This document shows positions 21,556 through 31,835 of a stretch of 64,000 nucleotides of DNA, piece after piece. Within the stretch, counting starts at the first letter, position 1. Each line of letters starts with the position of its first letter. The position numbers and the translations under genes were made by a program. The DNA is from Prorocentrum cordatum (taxonomy: Eukaryota > Sar > Dinophyceae > Prorocentrales > Prorocentraceae). The stretch spans positions 520,147 through 584,146 of the forward strand of contig CAUYUJ010015760.1 in NCBI GenBank assembly GCA_963575745.1, given 5' to 3'. The notes beneath the pieces are model-generated. The model saw only the letters and a program-made list of their open reading frames with translations. It was not told where the DNA came from and did not search any database.

Positions 21556-21660
21556 GTGTCGTGCGCGGTGTGCGCCGGTGCGGCGGCCGAGCTGGCGCCG
21601 CTCTCGTGCTGCGCCCAGCGGGTGTGCGCGAGCTGCGCGCGCCGGTGGGCGGAGCAGCAG
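21556..21660 (+). CDS. Exon-like fragment: first half of a RING finger
   Basis: Reads SCAVCAG, then 9 residues, then SCCAQRVCASCARRWAEQQ. The C-x2-C ... C-x5-C-x2-C spacing is like the first half of a RING/RBR zinc-binding domain of E3 ubiquitin ligases, with Gln where His is usual. It is open at both ends, without ATG or stop, as expected for an internal exon. A matching second half (C-P-C-C) is on the same strand at 52561. GC-rich third positions agree with coding. Very short, so this is tentative. Confidence 0.3.
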
Positions 21661-22066
21661 GCGCCCTGGCCTTTCCCAGAGCTTTTTGGCCCAGTATCGT
21701 TTAACCGAGGCCTAGCCCCATCCCCAGCCCCATCCCAACCCCCACCATCCCACCGCCACAGTTGGGGATATGCCCCTCGAAACTGAAAGGATATCCCCGT
21801 CTAGGGAGGTACATGGGCCAGTGGCTCCCAGGCCTCGCCGGTGGGGATAGGGATCGAATCGGTGAAACGATGCTCAGCAGGCGCCCTTGTTCTCCAGAGC
21901 TCTTGGTCTACACGAACAACTGCATAAGCATAACCTTTCGGAGCTCCGATCGGATGTCTCGGATCGGCGCTGGAACCCCCTGGCGCGCTCCGCGCGATGG
22001 GGAGGGGTGTCCAGCGCAGATCCATGAAATCCACGCGGAGCTTCGAAATATTATGTTTATGCTAGT
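21661..22066. other. No gene seen
   Basis: Unassigned stretch between the RING-like fragment and a 32-bp tandem repeat. One open frame runs through it but lacks motifs or support. Confidence 0.4.
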
Positions 22067-22190
22067 CCCCATATCCAGAGGATGCGGTTCTTGTTATTCC
22101 CCATGTCCAAAGGATGGGGGTTCTTGTTTCCCATATCCAGAGGATGGGGTTCTTGTTCCCCATATTCAAAGGATGGGTTCTTGTTATCAC
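22067..22190 (+). repeat. Four ~32-bp tandem repeats
   Basis: Units start at 22067, 22099, 22130 and 22158, each like CCCATATCCAGAGGATGGGG followed by TTCTTGTT. Unit length varies 28-32 bp. Confidence 0.85.
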
Positions 22191-22257
22191 TGTGACCGCG
22201 CGGACCTTCCTCTCACACTTCCTCCTCCCTTCTCCTCCTCCCCCATCCCGCTCAGAG

Positions 22258-22258
22258 T

Positions 22259-22318
<60 letters not shown>

Positions 22319-22668
22319 ATGATGCTGATGGATGGTGGTGGTGTTGGTGGTGGTGGTGGTGAAGGTGGTGGTGGTGGTGGTGGTGCTGGTGGTGCTGGTG
22401 GTGCTGGTGGTGCTGGTGGTGCTGGTGGTGCTGGTGGTGCTGGTGGTGCTGGTGGTGGTGCTGATGGTGGTGCTGGTGGTGCTGGTGCTGCTGGTGCTGC
22501 TGGTGCTGCTGGTGCTGGTGGTGGTGCTGGTGGTGGTGGTGGTGATGCTGATGCTGATGCTGATGCTGATGCTGATGCTGATGCTGATGCTGATGCTGAT
22601 GCTGATGATGCTGATGATGATGGTGATGATGATGGTGGTGATGATGATGATGATGACGATGCTGATGT

Positions 22669-22731
<63 letters not shown>

Positions 22732-22806
22732 GCGTGATGAGCGTGATGAGCGTGATGAGCGTGATGAGCGTGATGAGCGTGATGAGCGTGATGGGCGTGA
22801 TGAGCG
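22258..22806 (+). repeat. 550-bp compound trinucleotide microsatellite
   Basis: Ordered blocks: (ATG)n about 22258-22318; GGT/GCT mix dominated by GTGGTGCTG about 22330-22545; (ATGCTG)n about 22545-22612; mixed GAT about 22612-22670; (ATG)n 22670-22732; (ATGAGCGTG)n 22732-22806. All blocks keep a 3-base register, so every frame on both strands stays open; the resulting poly-M/V/D or S/I/H peptides are not counted as genes. Confidence 0.95.
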
Positions 22807-22865
22807 TGATGAGTGGTTTGCTTGTTTTCGCTTTCCTAGGGGGGGGCGCCAGGTGTATTGCACGG

Positions 22866-23090
22866 CCTCCGTTCGCGCTCAGATTGCGGGGATGTATCGG
22901 GCGGTTTGCTTGTTTTGGTGCCCCAACATCCTTCGCTATCGGAGCAGATTCTGAGGATGAGTCAGGCGGCTTGCCGGCCTCCGTTCGCGCCAAAACGGCG
23001 GGGATGTATCTAGCGGTTTGTCTGTTTCGGTGCTTCACCATCCTCGGCTTTCCGAGCAGATTTGGAAGATGCCTCGAGCGAGTCGCTCAT
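22866..23090 (+). repeat. Two ~112-bp direct repeats
   Basis: Unit starting CCTCCGTTCGCGC occurs at 22866 and 22978, each containing CGGGGATGTAT, GCGGTTTG and GAGCAGATT. Partial, more diverged copies flank it on both sides (GGTTTGCTTGTTTTCGC at 22814 and GCGGTTTGCCTATTTTGC at 23148). Confidence 0.8.
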
Positions 23091-23204
23091 TTTCGCTCCC
23101 AAGAGGGGGGGAGGGGGGGGCAACATTTGAGGAAGTCTCGAGCGGTTTGCCTATTTTGCTGGCCAGGTTCGTGGGCGCGGATTCTCTTCAGGATGCAACA
23201 AAAG

Positions 23205-23425
23205 GCTTCAGCAGGCTCCAGGAGGCCACAGGAGGCACCAGGAGGTATCAGCTGGTATCACGTTGCCCTAGAAGGCCCCAGGAGGTCCCAGGAGGCCACA
23301 CGAGGCCACACGAGGCCACACGAGGCCCCAGGAGGCCACAGGAAGACTCGAGAGGCCCCACGAGGCTCCAGGAGGCCCTGGGAAGCCCCAGAAGGCCCCA
23401 GGAGGCCCCAGGAGGCCCCAGGCTC
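23205..23425 (+). repeat. AGGAGGCCCC-type tandem repeat
   Basis: Degenerate 9-12-bp units (AGGAGGCCCC, AGGAGGCCAC, CGAGGCCAC). No gene. Confidence 0.9.
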
Positions 23426-23523
23426 ATGCGCGCGCTCGCACTATTGAGACTCATTCACGCTCCAGCTCATTCACAGTTAGATTCACTCCCAGGCCGTCGA
23501 TACCCAAGCCTGCTTACGTAGCA

Positions 23524-23760
23524 CCCCGCAGATGCGGAGAAGAGTGAGGGGGCGGTGGGGACGTCGGCAGTTTGCGAGACTCTAGAGAAGCCCGCCGCAG
23601 GCGCCAAAGTTTCACAATTCATACGCAGCTCCCCGCAGATGCGGATAAGAGTGAGGGGGCGGTGGGGACGTTGGCAGTTTGCGAGACTCTGGAGAAGCCC
23701 GCCGCATGCGCCAAAGCTTCACAAATTATTCAACGAGCCCGCCGCAGACGCCGATCTTCA
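23524..23760 (+). repeat. 107-bp direct repeat, 2.3 copies
   Basis: GATGCGGA-AGAGTGAGGGGGC starts at 23531 and 23638 (offset 107) with near-identical sequence through AGAAGCCCGCCGCA; a third partial copy ends at 23760. Confidence 0.85.
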
Positions 23761-23785
23761 TGTTAAAACAATGTGGGTAGGCGGG

Positions 23786-23841
23786 TGGGTCGCAAATCGG
23801 TCGCGGGTGGGTCGCGGGTGGGTCGCGGGTGGGTCGCGGGG
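23786..23841 (+). repeat. 11-bp GGGTCGCGGGT tandem repeat
   Basis: About five units of GGGTCGCGGGT. Related GGGTCGCGGG words occur in reverse orientation around 12745-12820. Confidence 0.85.
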
Positions 23842-24051
23842 TGTGTGAAAGCGAGAGTGCTGGATTGCCCAGCGTTTGCCCCTCGTCTCACCCGTATCGC
23901 TCCGTAAAGATTATGGCTCCCAGGGCCCTTGAGCTTTAGGCGACACGCGGAAAACATCGCGCGCCCATCTTAGCAGATATCAGAAGTCGCATATTCACAT
24001 AGGTAGCAGAAGCAGTTCGAGCCACGGACGACCACAGTGGATTGCCCGCTT

Positions 24052-24140
24052 CGACGGATCGACTGTCAGCAGAGTTGTATTTCGACGGATTGCCTGTCAG
24101 CAGAGTTTCATTTCGACAGATTGCCTGGCAGCTGTATTTC
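24052..24140 (+). repeat. Three 31-bp direct repeats just upstream of gag
   Basis: Units begin CGACGGATCG (24052), CGACGGATTG (24083) and CGACAGATTG (24114), each continuing CTGTCAGCAGAGTT-TATTT with small changes; the third is slightly shortened. They end 6 bp before the gag ATG at 24147, so they lie in the element's leader. Confidence 0.85.
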
Positions 24141-24146
24141 TAAGCT

Positions 24147-25160
24147 ATGGCCCCCAAGCGGGAGCAGGCCGAGGATGAACCCGGAGACGCTGGGGAAGAG
24201 GGAGACCCCGTTGCCGCGCAGATTGGAGGTGGGCCGTTTATCAAAGCGCCTTCCTTCGACCCCAAGCAGATGACGATGAAGGATTACCGCAGGAGAGCTG
24301 CAGTGTTCAGAATCCGCACACGCCTGCCCCAAGAGAAGCAGGCCGCGGAGCTGTATGCAGAGTTAACGGGTGATTCATGGGTATAGAGGACTTCGACCCG
24401 CTGGGGTTACAGAGTGCAAAAGGGGTCAAAGTGTTGCTAGATTCCCTGGCAGATAAGTTTGATGACGAGAAGATGATGGAGCTGGGCGGAGAGGTCAATA
24501 CGTTCTTCACCAAGATGCGCCGCGAGAGCGGCGAGGAGGTTCGCAACTACATTAATCGCTTCGATTCGCAGACGCTCCCGATTGAATTCCCAGATCAGGC
24601 GCTGGCCTGGTTGTTCATGTGGTGTCTGGGTCTTCCGCCAGAGAGAAGCTGGAGCGTCAACGCTAACCAGAATAAGTACGAGTTCAAGCCTTTGCAGAAG
24701 CAGACGCTGCTAAACGTGAAGGGCGCTCGAGCACTGGATAAGTTCAACCCCCCAGGCCCGCACCAGTATCGTTTGCCACAGGCACAGGTGGAGTTAGACA
24801 GACTTTGGGGAGCTTACGTGACGGAGAACGACGATGAAGATGAGAATTTCGAGACACTCGGGACACAAATGGAGGACGATGACCTGCCAGAGGAGTTGCT
24901 CGAGGAAGAGAACGAAACGGAAGCAGAAGTGTATAAGCTGGAGAAGATGTTAGCCATGGCGAAGGATCGGCAGAAAGACGCCAAGCAGGCCAGAGGATTT
25001 TACCATAGAGACCGGCCGGCTGGAGGCATGAGCGGCGGCAGTATACGGCGAACGTTGGAGGCAAGGGGTGCTCAGACCGCATCAAAAGGCTGAAGGCGAG
25101 AACGCATTGTGCAGTATGCCAGCGGATTGGGCATTGGAAAAGAGATCCTGAATGCCCTGG
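24147..25160 (+). pseudogene. gag: Copia Gag with CCHC zinc knuckle, one frameshift
   Basis: Starts at ATG 24147 (MAPKREQAEDEPG), reads to LTGDSW near 24382, then a one-base shift restores IEDFDPLGL and the helical Gag region (VLLDSLADKFDDEKMMELGG, WLFMWCLGLPPERSW, GAYVTENDDEDENFE). Another shift near 25090 is needed to reach the zinc knuckle CAVCQRIGHWKRDPEC at 25108-25155 (C-x2-C-x4-H-x6-C; the last spacing is two longer than the retroviral type). Gag normally packages element RNA. The MAPKREQAED opening resembles the basic/acidic start of other dinoflagellate retroelement ORFs, from memory. Confidence 0.7.
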
Positions 25161-25394
25161 ACCACCGAAGAAGGCGCACATAACGACGGCCGACGACCAC
25201 CAGGAAGAGGATGACGGCCCCGACCAGCACTACGCGAACTACACGAATTGGCATAATAAGGAGCAGCAGATTGCCGAGCAGACTTTTCTTCATCAACGAA
25301 GCGATGATGACGGAAACGGTGAACGTGATAATGGCTACGAAGGAGTAGCTGCTTCAGCAGTTCGGAGGCCAAGTCTGGCATCTGGCACGATGAC

Positions 25395-25790
25395 ATGAAG
25401 AAGAGGCTCGCCAAGCAGGGCCTCAAGCCGATTGAGTTTGACGAGCGAGAGGTTTTCAGATTCGGAGCGGGCAAACCAATTGCGAGCGCGATTGGAGCGC
25501 GGTGCAGGGGCGCCATTTCACACTGAAGATCCCCATCGTGCCGCGTTTAGTTCCAGCGTTGCTGTCCCGAGAGGCCCTTGGTCAGCTGGGCGCCACTCGT
25601 GACCGCGAGGTGGGGGCTGGCGAGAGCACGCTGACATTCCGGAAGCTGGGGGTCGCCAGCCTCAGGCTCGGCCGGATCAAGAGCGGACGCCCAACTATCG
25701 ACGCGTTGCAGTTCGACAGGGCCCGCTTTTTCACAGTGGCCCCAGACGCGGGTCCGAGCCAGACAGAGACCAGGTTCCTTCCGCCATCGC
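25395..25790 (+). pseudogene. Copia protease remnant
   Basis: Two adjacent frames give KPIEFDEREVFRFGAGKPIA (25426-25486) and then LKIPIVPRLVPALLSREALG (from 25523) and LGATRD. This fits the C-terminal half of the aspartic protease seen before integrase in Copia polyproteins (F-x-F-G-x-G ... P-x-LLS). The catalytic Asp-(Ser/Thr)-Gly, expected about 60 residues earlier, was not found, so the enzyme is truncated or interrupted. Confidence 0.5.
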
Positions 25791-25925
25791 AGCGCTGGCG
25801 GAAGGAAATCGAAAAGTGCCAGGCCCATCCTGGTCAACATGGCGCTCTGGAGGCCCCCCCAGGACGCGCCCAAGATATCTCGAACAGGCCCCCCGTGGGA
25901 CCGTGAGGGGGGCTCGGGCAAGATG

Positions 25926-26060
25926 AACTTCAACAAGTTCGAGAGCGACCCGAATCACAGCGAGATCAACTTCAACCAGTTCGAGAGCGACCCAAAGCAG
26001 CGCGAGATAAACTTCAACACCTACGAGAACGATCCGAGTCACTTCGAGCAAAACTTCATC
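25926..26060 (+). repeat. Three 42-bp (14-residue) repeats in the Copia polyprotein
   Basis: AACTTCAAC recurs at 25926, 25968 and 26010, with a further partial copy at 26052, encoding NFNKFESDP.. , NFNQFESDP.. and NFNTYENDP.. units of 14 residues. The strict multiple of three and conservative substitutions suggest the repeats were once translated. They lie between protease and the methyltransferase-like domain. Confidence 0.8.
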
Positions 26061-26639
26061 ATGCGAGAGCCCGAACGGAAGTCAGGTCAGCAGCAGCAAG
26101 CAAGGCAAACAAGACGAGTACGTTCTGAAATAACCAAGCGTTTGGGTGACGATGAGACCTCCCGTATGCAGTCAAGATCGGTTCGAGCAGTCTCAGGCGA
26201 TCGGCAATTTCTTCCATATTCAGATGCCTCTCAGTGTGCTGGCATGGCTTCACAGTTGGGACGCGCTCAACGTAGACGCCAAGAAGCACTGCAACACGGC
26301 AGCGCTGTTGCGTTGGAAGCAGGTGTTCAAGTTAGTGTTCACTGCGATCGCGATGGCCAGGCACCTGGCAGTGGCGACAATTTTTCACAGCGGGCGTCGG
26401 CATGGGAAGGGGGAGATCATGGAAAGTCGATTCGAGCCGCCAGAACCGCGACGTCTTCTTCCGACCGGGGCCGCGGTCAAGCTGGAGCTGCAGGAAGAGA
26501 TGGAGAACAACGGGTTGGCGTGCCAAGTCACGGGCTGCCGGGGGGCGCGCGCGATTCTCAGCGAACAGCGGATCCAGAGCGGACAGAGCCGAAGGGGAGC
26601 TCGAGTGCCGGATCCGGAGCTTCGAGGTTTCGCCAACAA

Positions 26640-27725
26640 TTGCCAGGCGGAGCTCATTCAGCTGGCCAAGAAGCGCAACGTCAAGGTCACCGAGGGGATG
26701 ATCAAGGACAACATCGCGCGCTTGCTGTTGGAGCAGATTCCGACAGCGGTCAAGAAGGGGAGATCAAGGGCGAGGCGCCGCTGTTTACGATCTCGAAGGA
26801 TGCCTCAGCGACCGGGGGCGCCTGCTTAGCCTGCCGGAGCTCCGGAAGGGAACGTCTCGCAAGGCCGGCGGCGCCACCTCCCTCGGGGGGCCCCGAGAGC
26901 GACGGACCACCGATGAGGCGGAGGACCTCGCCAATGAGCGATATGGCTATTGCGGCCGAAGACGTCGGCGTGGAGGGGGGCCAGGACTGGGGGATTAGAA
27001 TTCCGAAGGGGAGGGTGCGAAGGCAGCCAGGGCGAAGCGCGAGACGAAGCCCGGGCAGATCAAGCGCTGCAAGGACATGATCAACAAGGCCGTCGGCTTC
27101 CTCGCGTGGCAGGCCCTATTCGCGGGCGCGTTTTTGGTGAAGCCGCTATTCTTAGAGGGCAAGGCTCGCGCCCAGGACCTCTGTGGCGTGTTCGACGTCA
27201 AGACCGACGCAAGCTGCGACCTAATGCAGATCTTCGCGGGAGAAGCTGCTATATCCGAGGAGTTTTGTATGGGGGGGGGGGCTTCGAGTTATGCGAGCCG
27301 ATCGATCGGATCTACAACTATCATCTTCGAGAAGTGCAAAATCGACGTGGCGTCCCACGCATCTACCACGCGTGCAAGCCGAAGCTGCTGACCCTGGAAC
27401 TCCTTGCACTCTGTGGACGCAGTCGACGAGGGTCAACTACCGAGGAGGCCAGACAACAGGAACTACGTCGCAAGCGCATGAGATACCGACCTCTGGACTT
27501 CGTGGAAGAGGTAGGTATGATGCAGCTGAACAGTAAGCGAGACGTGCTATGCGAGAACCCCTGGACCTCGGAAGTGTTCAAGCAGCCGCAGGTCAAGCAC
27601 CTAATGGGGCATCCAAGAGTGAGAGGGGGTGAACGCCGACATGTGCCAGTTCAACTTACGACGTCCGGAGTCGGATGGAAAGATCCGGAAGCCGACGAAG
27701 CTCCTGGTCTCCGTTAACGACGCGT
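26640..27725 (+). pseudogene. Cytosine-methyltransferase-like domain inside the Copia polyprotein
   Basis: After a helical linker (FANNCQAELIQLAKKRN, VTEGMIKDNIARLLLEQIP) the sequence gives CDLMQIFAGEAAISEEF at 27211-27261 (motif I, F-A-G), GFELCEPIDRIYNYHLRE at 27283-27336, PCTLWTQSTRVNYRG at about 27395-27440 (motif IV Pro-Cys) and VLCENPWTSEVF at about 27545-27580 (motif VI E-N-P), ending with KIRKPTKLLVSVND near 27680. The order and spacing fit a C5 cytosine methyltransferase fold. Four frame changes are needed, one at a ten-G run near 27275. Copia elements with methyltransferases have been reported from Symbiodinium, so this is consistent with a known dinoflagellate theme. Catalysis is unlikely in this broken copy. 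Confidence 0.6.
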
Positions 27726-28870
27726 ATGTCAAGAGGCGGAGGCCACCAACATCACCAATTCGAGGGGGCTCATTATACGCGCAAGGAGGCACGCTGCACC
27801 CAGGAGTTCGCGAGGGCCGTTCTGCAGGCCTGCCGGCGCAGCAACCGCGGCTACAAGGCGGAGCGCGGCATCTGCGCAACAGGGGGTCTCATGGACCTCA
27901 AGGGTGGAGAATCCGACAAATGGTTTTACTACGAGAACGTGGGTGATTTCACGGAGCTGCCAACAAAGTTACCAGACGGACCTAATTGGAATCGAGTTGG
28001 ACGACGAAGGGTCATCGATCTCGAGACCGATGTGGTATTGCAGGACTTCGTGAAGGCCGACATCGCCCCAGATTTGATCAAGCCGAAGTTGGGCCGCACC
28101 GCCAAGCTGAACATCCAGATGTGGTGCATGCCCGAGCCTGTCGCGGACGACATTGGAGCTAAGGCCATCCAGTTCGGACCTGGAAGTTCAGATTGTTCAT
28201 GTCAGGACCTGGCGGCACTACGTCAGCTGCATCAGAATTTAGGACATCCCAGCAACGAAATCATTGAGATTCTCAGGATGTCGACCGGAGGCTGTGAAGG
28301 CAGCGAAATCACTGCGCAGCGCTTCCTGCATGCGTAAGGCGAGGCAGAAGATTGCGAGGCCAGCCAGGTTTTCGCGCACGGCAGATTTCAACGAGCAGAT
28401 TGGGCTGGACTGCTTCACAATCAAGGACATCGATGACAAGGCTTGGGAATTCATATCGGCAGTGGATTTGGGTACTACGTTTGACGTTGTGGGTGTGGTC
28501 GAGAGTCGCCATGGTTAGGTTTTTATTCAAATCTGGACTAGCTGGGCAGGGCCGCCAGCAAGTGCAGCGGTCGATTTGGAACGTGCTTTTGGTTCGGTAT
28601 TTCAAGAGATGCTCGATTGATGTCATTGTGCCGTCGTTCCGGTAGCAGGACAAGCCGCGTGGCAGCATGGACGCCTTGAGCGTCAAGGAGGATGGTGGAA
28701 GGAATTGGCCGAAAGGACCATCGCACATAGCGCAGCATCCAGAGAGTCCGCCATGCGTGCCATCGCTTCCGTCGTCACCGGAGGCGAGAACGCACTGCGC
28801 CGTCAATGCGGATTTAGTCCAGAGCAGAGGGTGTTCGGTTAGAGCGCGCGACTGCCAGCAGATCTAGTGG
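27675..28870 (+). pseudogene. Copia pre-integrase and integrase
   Basis: 27675-28337 is open and contains FYYENVGDFTELPTKLPDGP and the pre-integrase zinc region ending LRQLHQNLGHPSNEIIEILR (28220-28279). The integrase core follows in other frames: IGLDCFTIKDIDDKAWEF at 28402-28455 supplies the first catalytic Asp, and the block RLERQGGWWKELAERTI near 28672 holds the Glu of the D-D-E triad. The middle Asp segment around 28560-28640 is unreadable because of a frame change. An integrase of this type inserts the cDNA into the genome; this copy cannot. Confidence 0.7.
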
Positions 28871-29742
28871 GCGGAGCTCACCATGACGCGGCCCATGAAG
28901 GAGCAGAACTATAGCCCATGGAGAGACAGCTCAAGATGAGGACTGCAGCTCGCAAGGCCGTCATGGATATCAGAACGACGGCGCGCTGCGCAAGGCGCTA
29001 CTGGGCTGCGCCCCAGTGCACCCACATCCAATGGAGCAAGGAGACCTCTGCTTCTATCACCGCCAGCTCAAGAAGGGATCGATCAAGAAGGGCGCGCGAT
29101 TGGGGCCAGCTTTGATCGCGGGGAAGCAGGGTCATAACTACTCGATATCACATGGTGGTTTCACGAAGTTAGTAGCTCTCGAACACGTGCGCCCAGTGAC
29201 TGTAGAAGTCTGGTGGCCAGGTATCGACGATCAACATGGAGAAGCTCTGGATCAACATCAACGACTACATCGCGATGCCGACGCCAGCGCCGATATGGAG
29301 CACGAAGACTTACGAGGAGAAGAATCACCACCTGAAGAAGGAGTTGTCGAGATGGAGGCGGAGCCCGCAGGGGTACCTGCCGAGGGCGCGTCAGGAGTTC
29401 GAGATGATGTCGAGCCCTCACTTGCTGATGAGCTCCCACAAGAACAGTCAGACGCCGTAACGGACCCATCTACACCAGCATCGCCACCGCCATCTGGACA
29501 AGTTCAGGATCGCCCTGGGCCGTACTACGGAGACTGGAACAGCGAGGAGTTCCAGCGACGTCGAGCCGCCCACTACCCGCTCGACGACGTACCTCTATGT
29601 ATTCGAGGAAGACATCAGCAAGACGAGACTGCACGACAGAACGCTACACGGCAAGCCGCGCGACAAGCTGGACAACCATACTACGGCAGTATCACACAAG
29701 ACAGAGACGAGGGCACCACCATCAATTCGAGTTCTGGCCGCC

Positions 29743-31515
29743 ATGCTTCGTGGAGCTCGAGCCCAGAGTGAGAGACTCAGGAAGAAGCTGCAGGATAAGG
29801 AGATCGCTTGGACGGGCATCCCTGGGGGGCACAAGCCGCTCTACCAGAAGGCCATCGCGGAGCACTGGGAGGAGTGGAAGAAGAATGGCTCAGTGGAGGC
29901 TTTATCTTTGAAGGTGTTTCAACGAGCACGACAGGAGAACGACAGCGACCAATTCTTGCCATCCAGGTTCGTGTTCCAGGACAAGAACGTTACCATGCGC
30001 GCGGAGGCCAACCCAGCGCCGGTGAAGGCCAAGACCAGACTCTGCGCGGGAGGACGTCGAGACCCGGATCCACAGGCCGGGGCTCCTCGAACGGATGCGC
30101 CTACTGTAACGAGGACCAGTCCCCTATTGTTCGGTATAGTGGCAGCTAGATATGAGTGGGATCCAGTGCGCGTAGACATCACGTCCGCCTCTGTGCAAGG
30201 AGAAGGGCAGCCGAGAGACAGGCCCTATTTCATGGAGCAGCCACCGCAAGGCTTAGCAGGCTTTCAGCCAGGACAGGTTTTACGACATGTCAAGGGGATG
30301 TTCGGTTTGGCCACCGCTTCAAGGCAGTGGTGGGATACGCTCAAGAACGCTCTACTGATGGTCAAGCTCGTGAGTAGCCAGAACCATAATACCGACTTGG
30401 TTCAGAGTCTGGCGGGCTCCGCATCGTTCGTGGGACATGGATCAGACGGGACCTTGCAAGCCATTGTTTGCGTGCAAGTGGGCGACTTGCTGATTGTAGC
30501 CAGCGCCGAGCCCAGCTACGAGATCATTCGGAGTATGGCAAGAACTCGATTTCACTTTCTGTGCTAAAGGGCGTTGTTCGATGGTCAGATGGAGCCATGC
30601 GCATGTCTCAGGCAGTTGTCGCCGAGAACCTAGCCCCGCTCGAGTTGGCCACGGGGCGCAAGAGAGATCTCGGATGCCCAGCCACGGAGATCGAGGCCGC
30701 CGAGAACCGGAGTTTGATCGGAAGCTTGGGATGGCTTGCTACTCGGACCCGACCTGACCTAGCAGTAGGAGTTTCAATGGCACAGAGAGTGCAGAATTCA
30801 CCGGCCGTAGCCGACCTGATTGAGACGAATCGCATAGTGGCAGAGGCCAATCGGTACGTGGAGACCGCCGTAACGGCTTTGAAGTTGGATGGCGAGCTAT
30901 GTAATCTTCTGTGTTTCACGATGCTGTGCGGGCTAACGTGGGCGAGGCCGATGACGCAGTATCCGGCGCAGCCTGGTGGCGCAGGCGTCGATGCAAGACG
31001 GCTTTCTCATCGGGGGCCCCGAACAGATTGAAGGCTAAGAGTCAAGCGGGCTTCTTGGTATTCGTGACCGAGAAGAAGATCCTCGAGAACGGCGAGGGGA
31101 AGGCTGCGTTGGCGGACTGGAGGTCCGCTGCCACTAGGAGAGTATGTCGCGGCACTTTTGCTGCCGAAGCCATGAGTGCAGTGGGCGCTTTGGGTTCAGC
31201 CATTATGATGCGCGTTTCTATTCCGAACATTCTGTATCCTGATATGAGCATCGATTTTATTGACCCAGGTTTGTGCGATTCAATGTGTGACGGATTGTGC
31301 TTCACTATATGACACAGTGCATCGCGAAGGAGCAGTGAAGTTGCTTGGTGTTGAATTTAGTAGGGCTGCGTGAGTTGCTGGAGGACGAATGCGTGGAAGA
31401 AGTGGCCGCTGCTACTAGATCGAGGTTGCCGTTGGCATGGCGCCCTACCAAGTGCATGGTAGCTTATGCGCTGACAAAGAGGATGGGCCGATCACAGATA
31501 CGCAATGCAATGAGT
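29743..31515 (+). pseudogene. pol: Copia reverse transcriptase and RNase H
   Basis: 29743-30567 is one frame with the Copia-type RT: SRFVFQDKN, KAKTRLCAGGRRDPD, TRTSPLLFGIVAARYEWDP, VDITSASVQG (first catalytic Asp), PPQGLAGFQPGQVLRHVKGM, FGLATASRQWW. The active-site loop reads CVQVGDLLIVA instead of V-D-D. After a shift near 30540, LKGVVRWSDGAM, NRSLIGSLGWLATRTRPDLA (30710-30770), KSQAGFLVFVTEKKI and CRGTFAAEAMSAV (RNase H) follow, and a last frame gives LPLAWRPTKCMVAYALTKRM to about 31480, the usual Copia RNase H end. Active-site loss and at least three shifts make it inactive. Confidence 0.8.
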
Positions 31516-31800
31516 TGACATGTGATGTTTCACCAAGACACCCCGCCTAAGACTGACAACAACCAGACTATCATGATGAGTTCCTGGTCTACATACTGGG
31601 AGCATCGGGTTTGAGATATTTCAAGTGAGCCGGATTCCATATTCAGATATAACATGCGGCCTGTCGGCCGCCTGTTAGAATTTCTTGCCATCAGCTTTTG
31701 TTGTGCAGAAGTCTGCCGCCGAGTACGGCGGATCGCCCGGTGTCGGTCCCTGGGGTTTCATTTGCTGGCACGCTGGGTGCCATTCGGGGTTTTTGTTTCT
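31516..31800. other. Between Copia end and LHC retrocopy, no gene
   Basis: Short unassigned stretch holding the 3' flank of the Copia element. No terminal repeat matching 23900-24150 was seen. Confidence 0.4.
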
Positions 31801-31835
31801 TCCGTAGCCTCTGGCTCAAGCCGCGCTGGCTCAAG
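31801..31835 (+). other. Tandem relict of dinoflagellate spliced leader
   Basis: 31801-31820 reads TCCGTAGCCTCTGGCTCAAG, the 22-nt DinoSL with the central ATTT shortened to TC. 31821-31835 reads CCGCGCTGGCTCAAG, exactly the 15-nt piece left when a new leader is spliced onto the AG inside an old leader (CCATTTTGGCTCAAG). ATG follows at once at 31836. This is the known signature of an mRNA that was reverse-transcribed, reinserted and trans-spliced again. Confidence 0.75.

Larger units (their letters stand above)
24052..31515 (+). mobile_element. Decayed Ty1/Copia retrotransposon carrying a methyltransferase-like domain
   Basis: Domains run in Copia order on the plus strand: Gag (24147-25093), zinc knuckle (25108-25155), protease C-terminal part (25395-25660), a methyltransferase-like insert (about 27010-27720), pre-integrase H-x3-LGHPS block and integrase (about 28215-28850), reverse transcriptase (about 29940-30500), RNase H (about 30690-31480). 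Integrase before reverse transcriptase is diagnostic of Copia as opposed to Ty3. Many frame changes, a V-G-D in place of the catalytic V-D-D and a missing protease Asp-Ser/Thr-Gly show it is dead. No long terminal repeats were recognised at either end, so the boundaries are those of coding sequence plus the 31-bp repeats upstream. Confidence 0.85.

Noticed and set aside
22067-22190. Possible CRISPR-like array (32-bp repeats)
   Set aside because: Repeats are contiguous and imperfect with no unique spacers, and the DNA is eukaryotic.
22187-23447. Long frames rich in Met/Val/Asp or Ser/Ile/Thr over the trinucleotide tract
   Set aside because: Produced by the 3-base register of the microsatellite; all six frames behave alike.
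23900-31680. Search for long terminal repeats around the Copia coding region
   Set aside because: No matching sequence pair was found between 23900-24150 and 31500-31680, so none is annotated.
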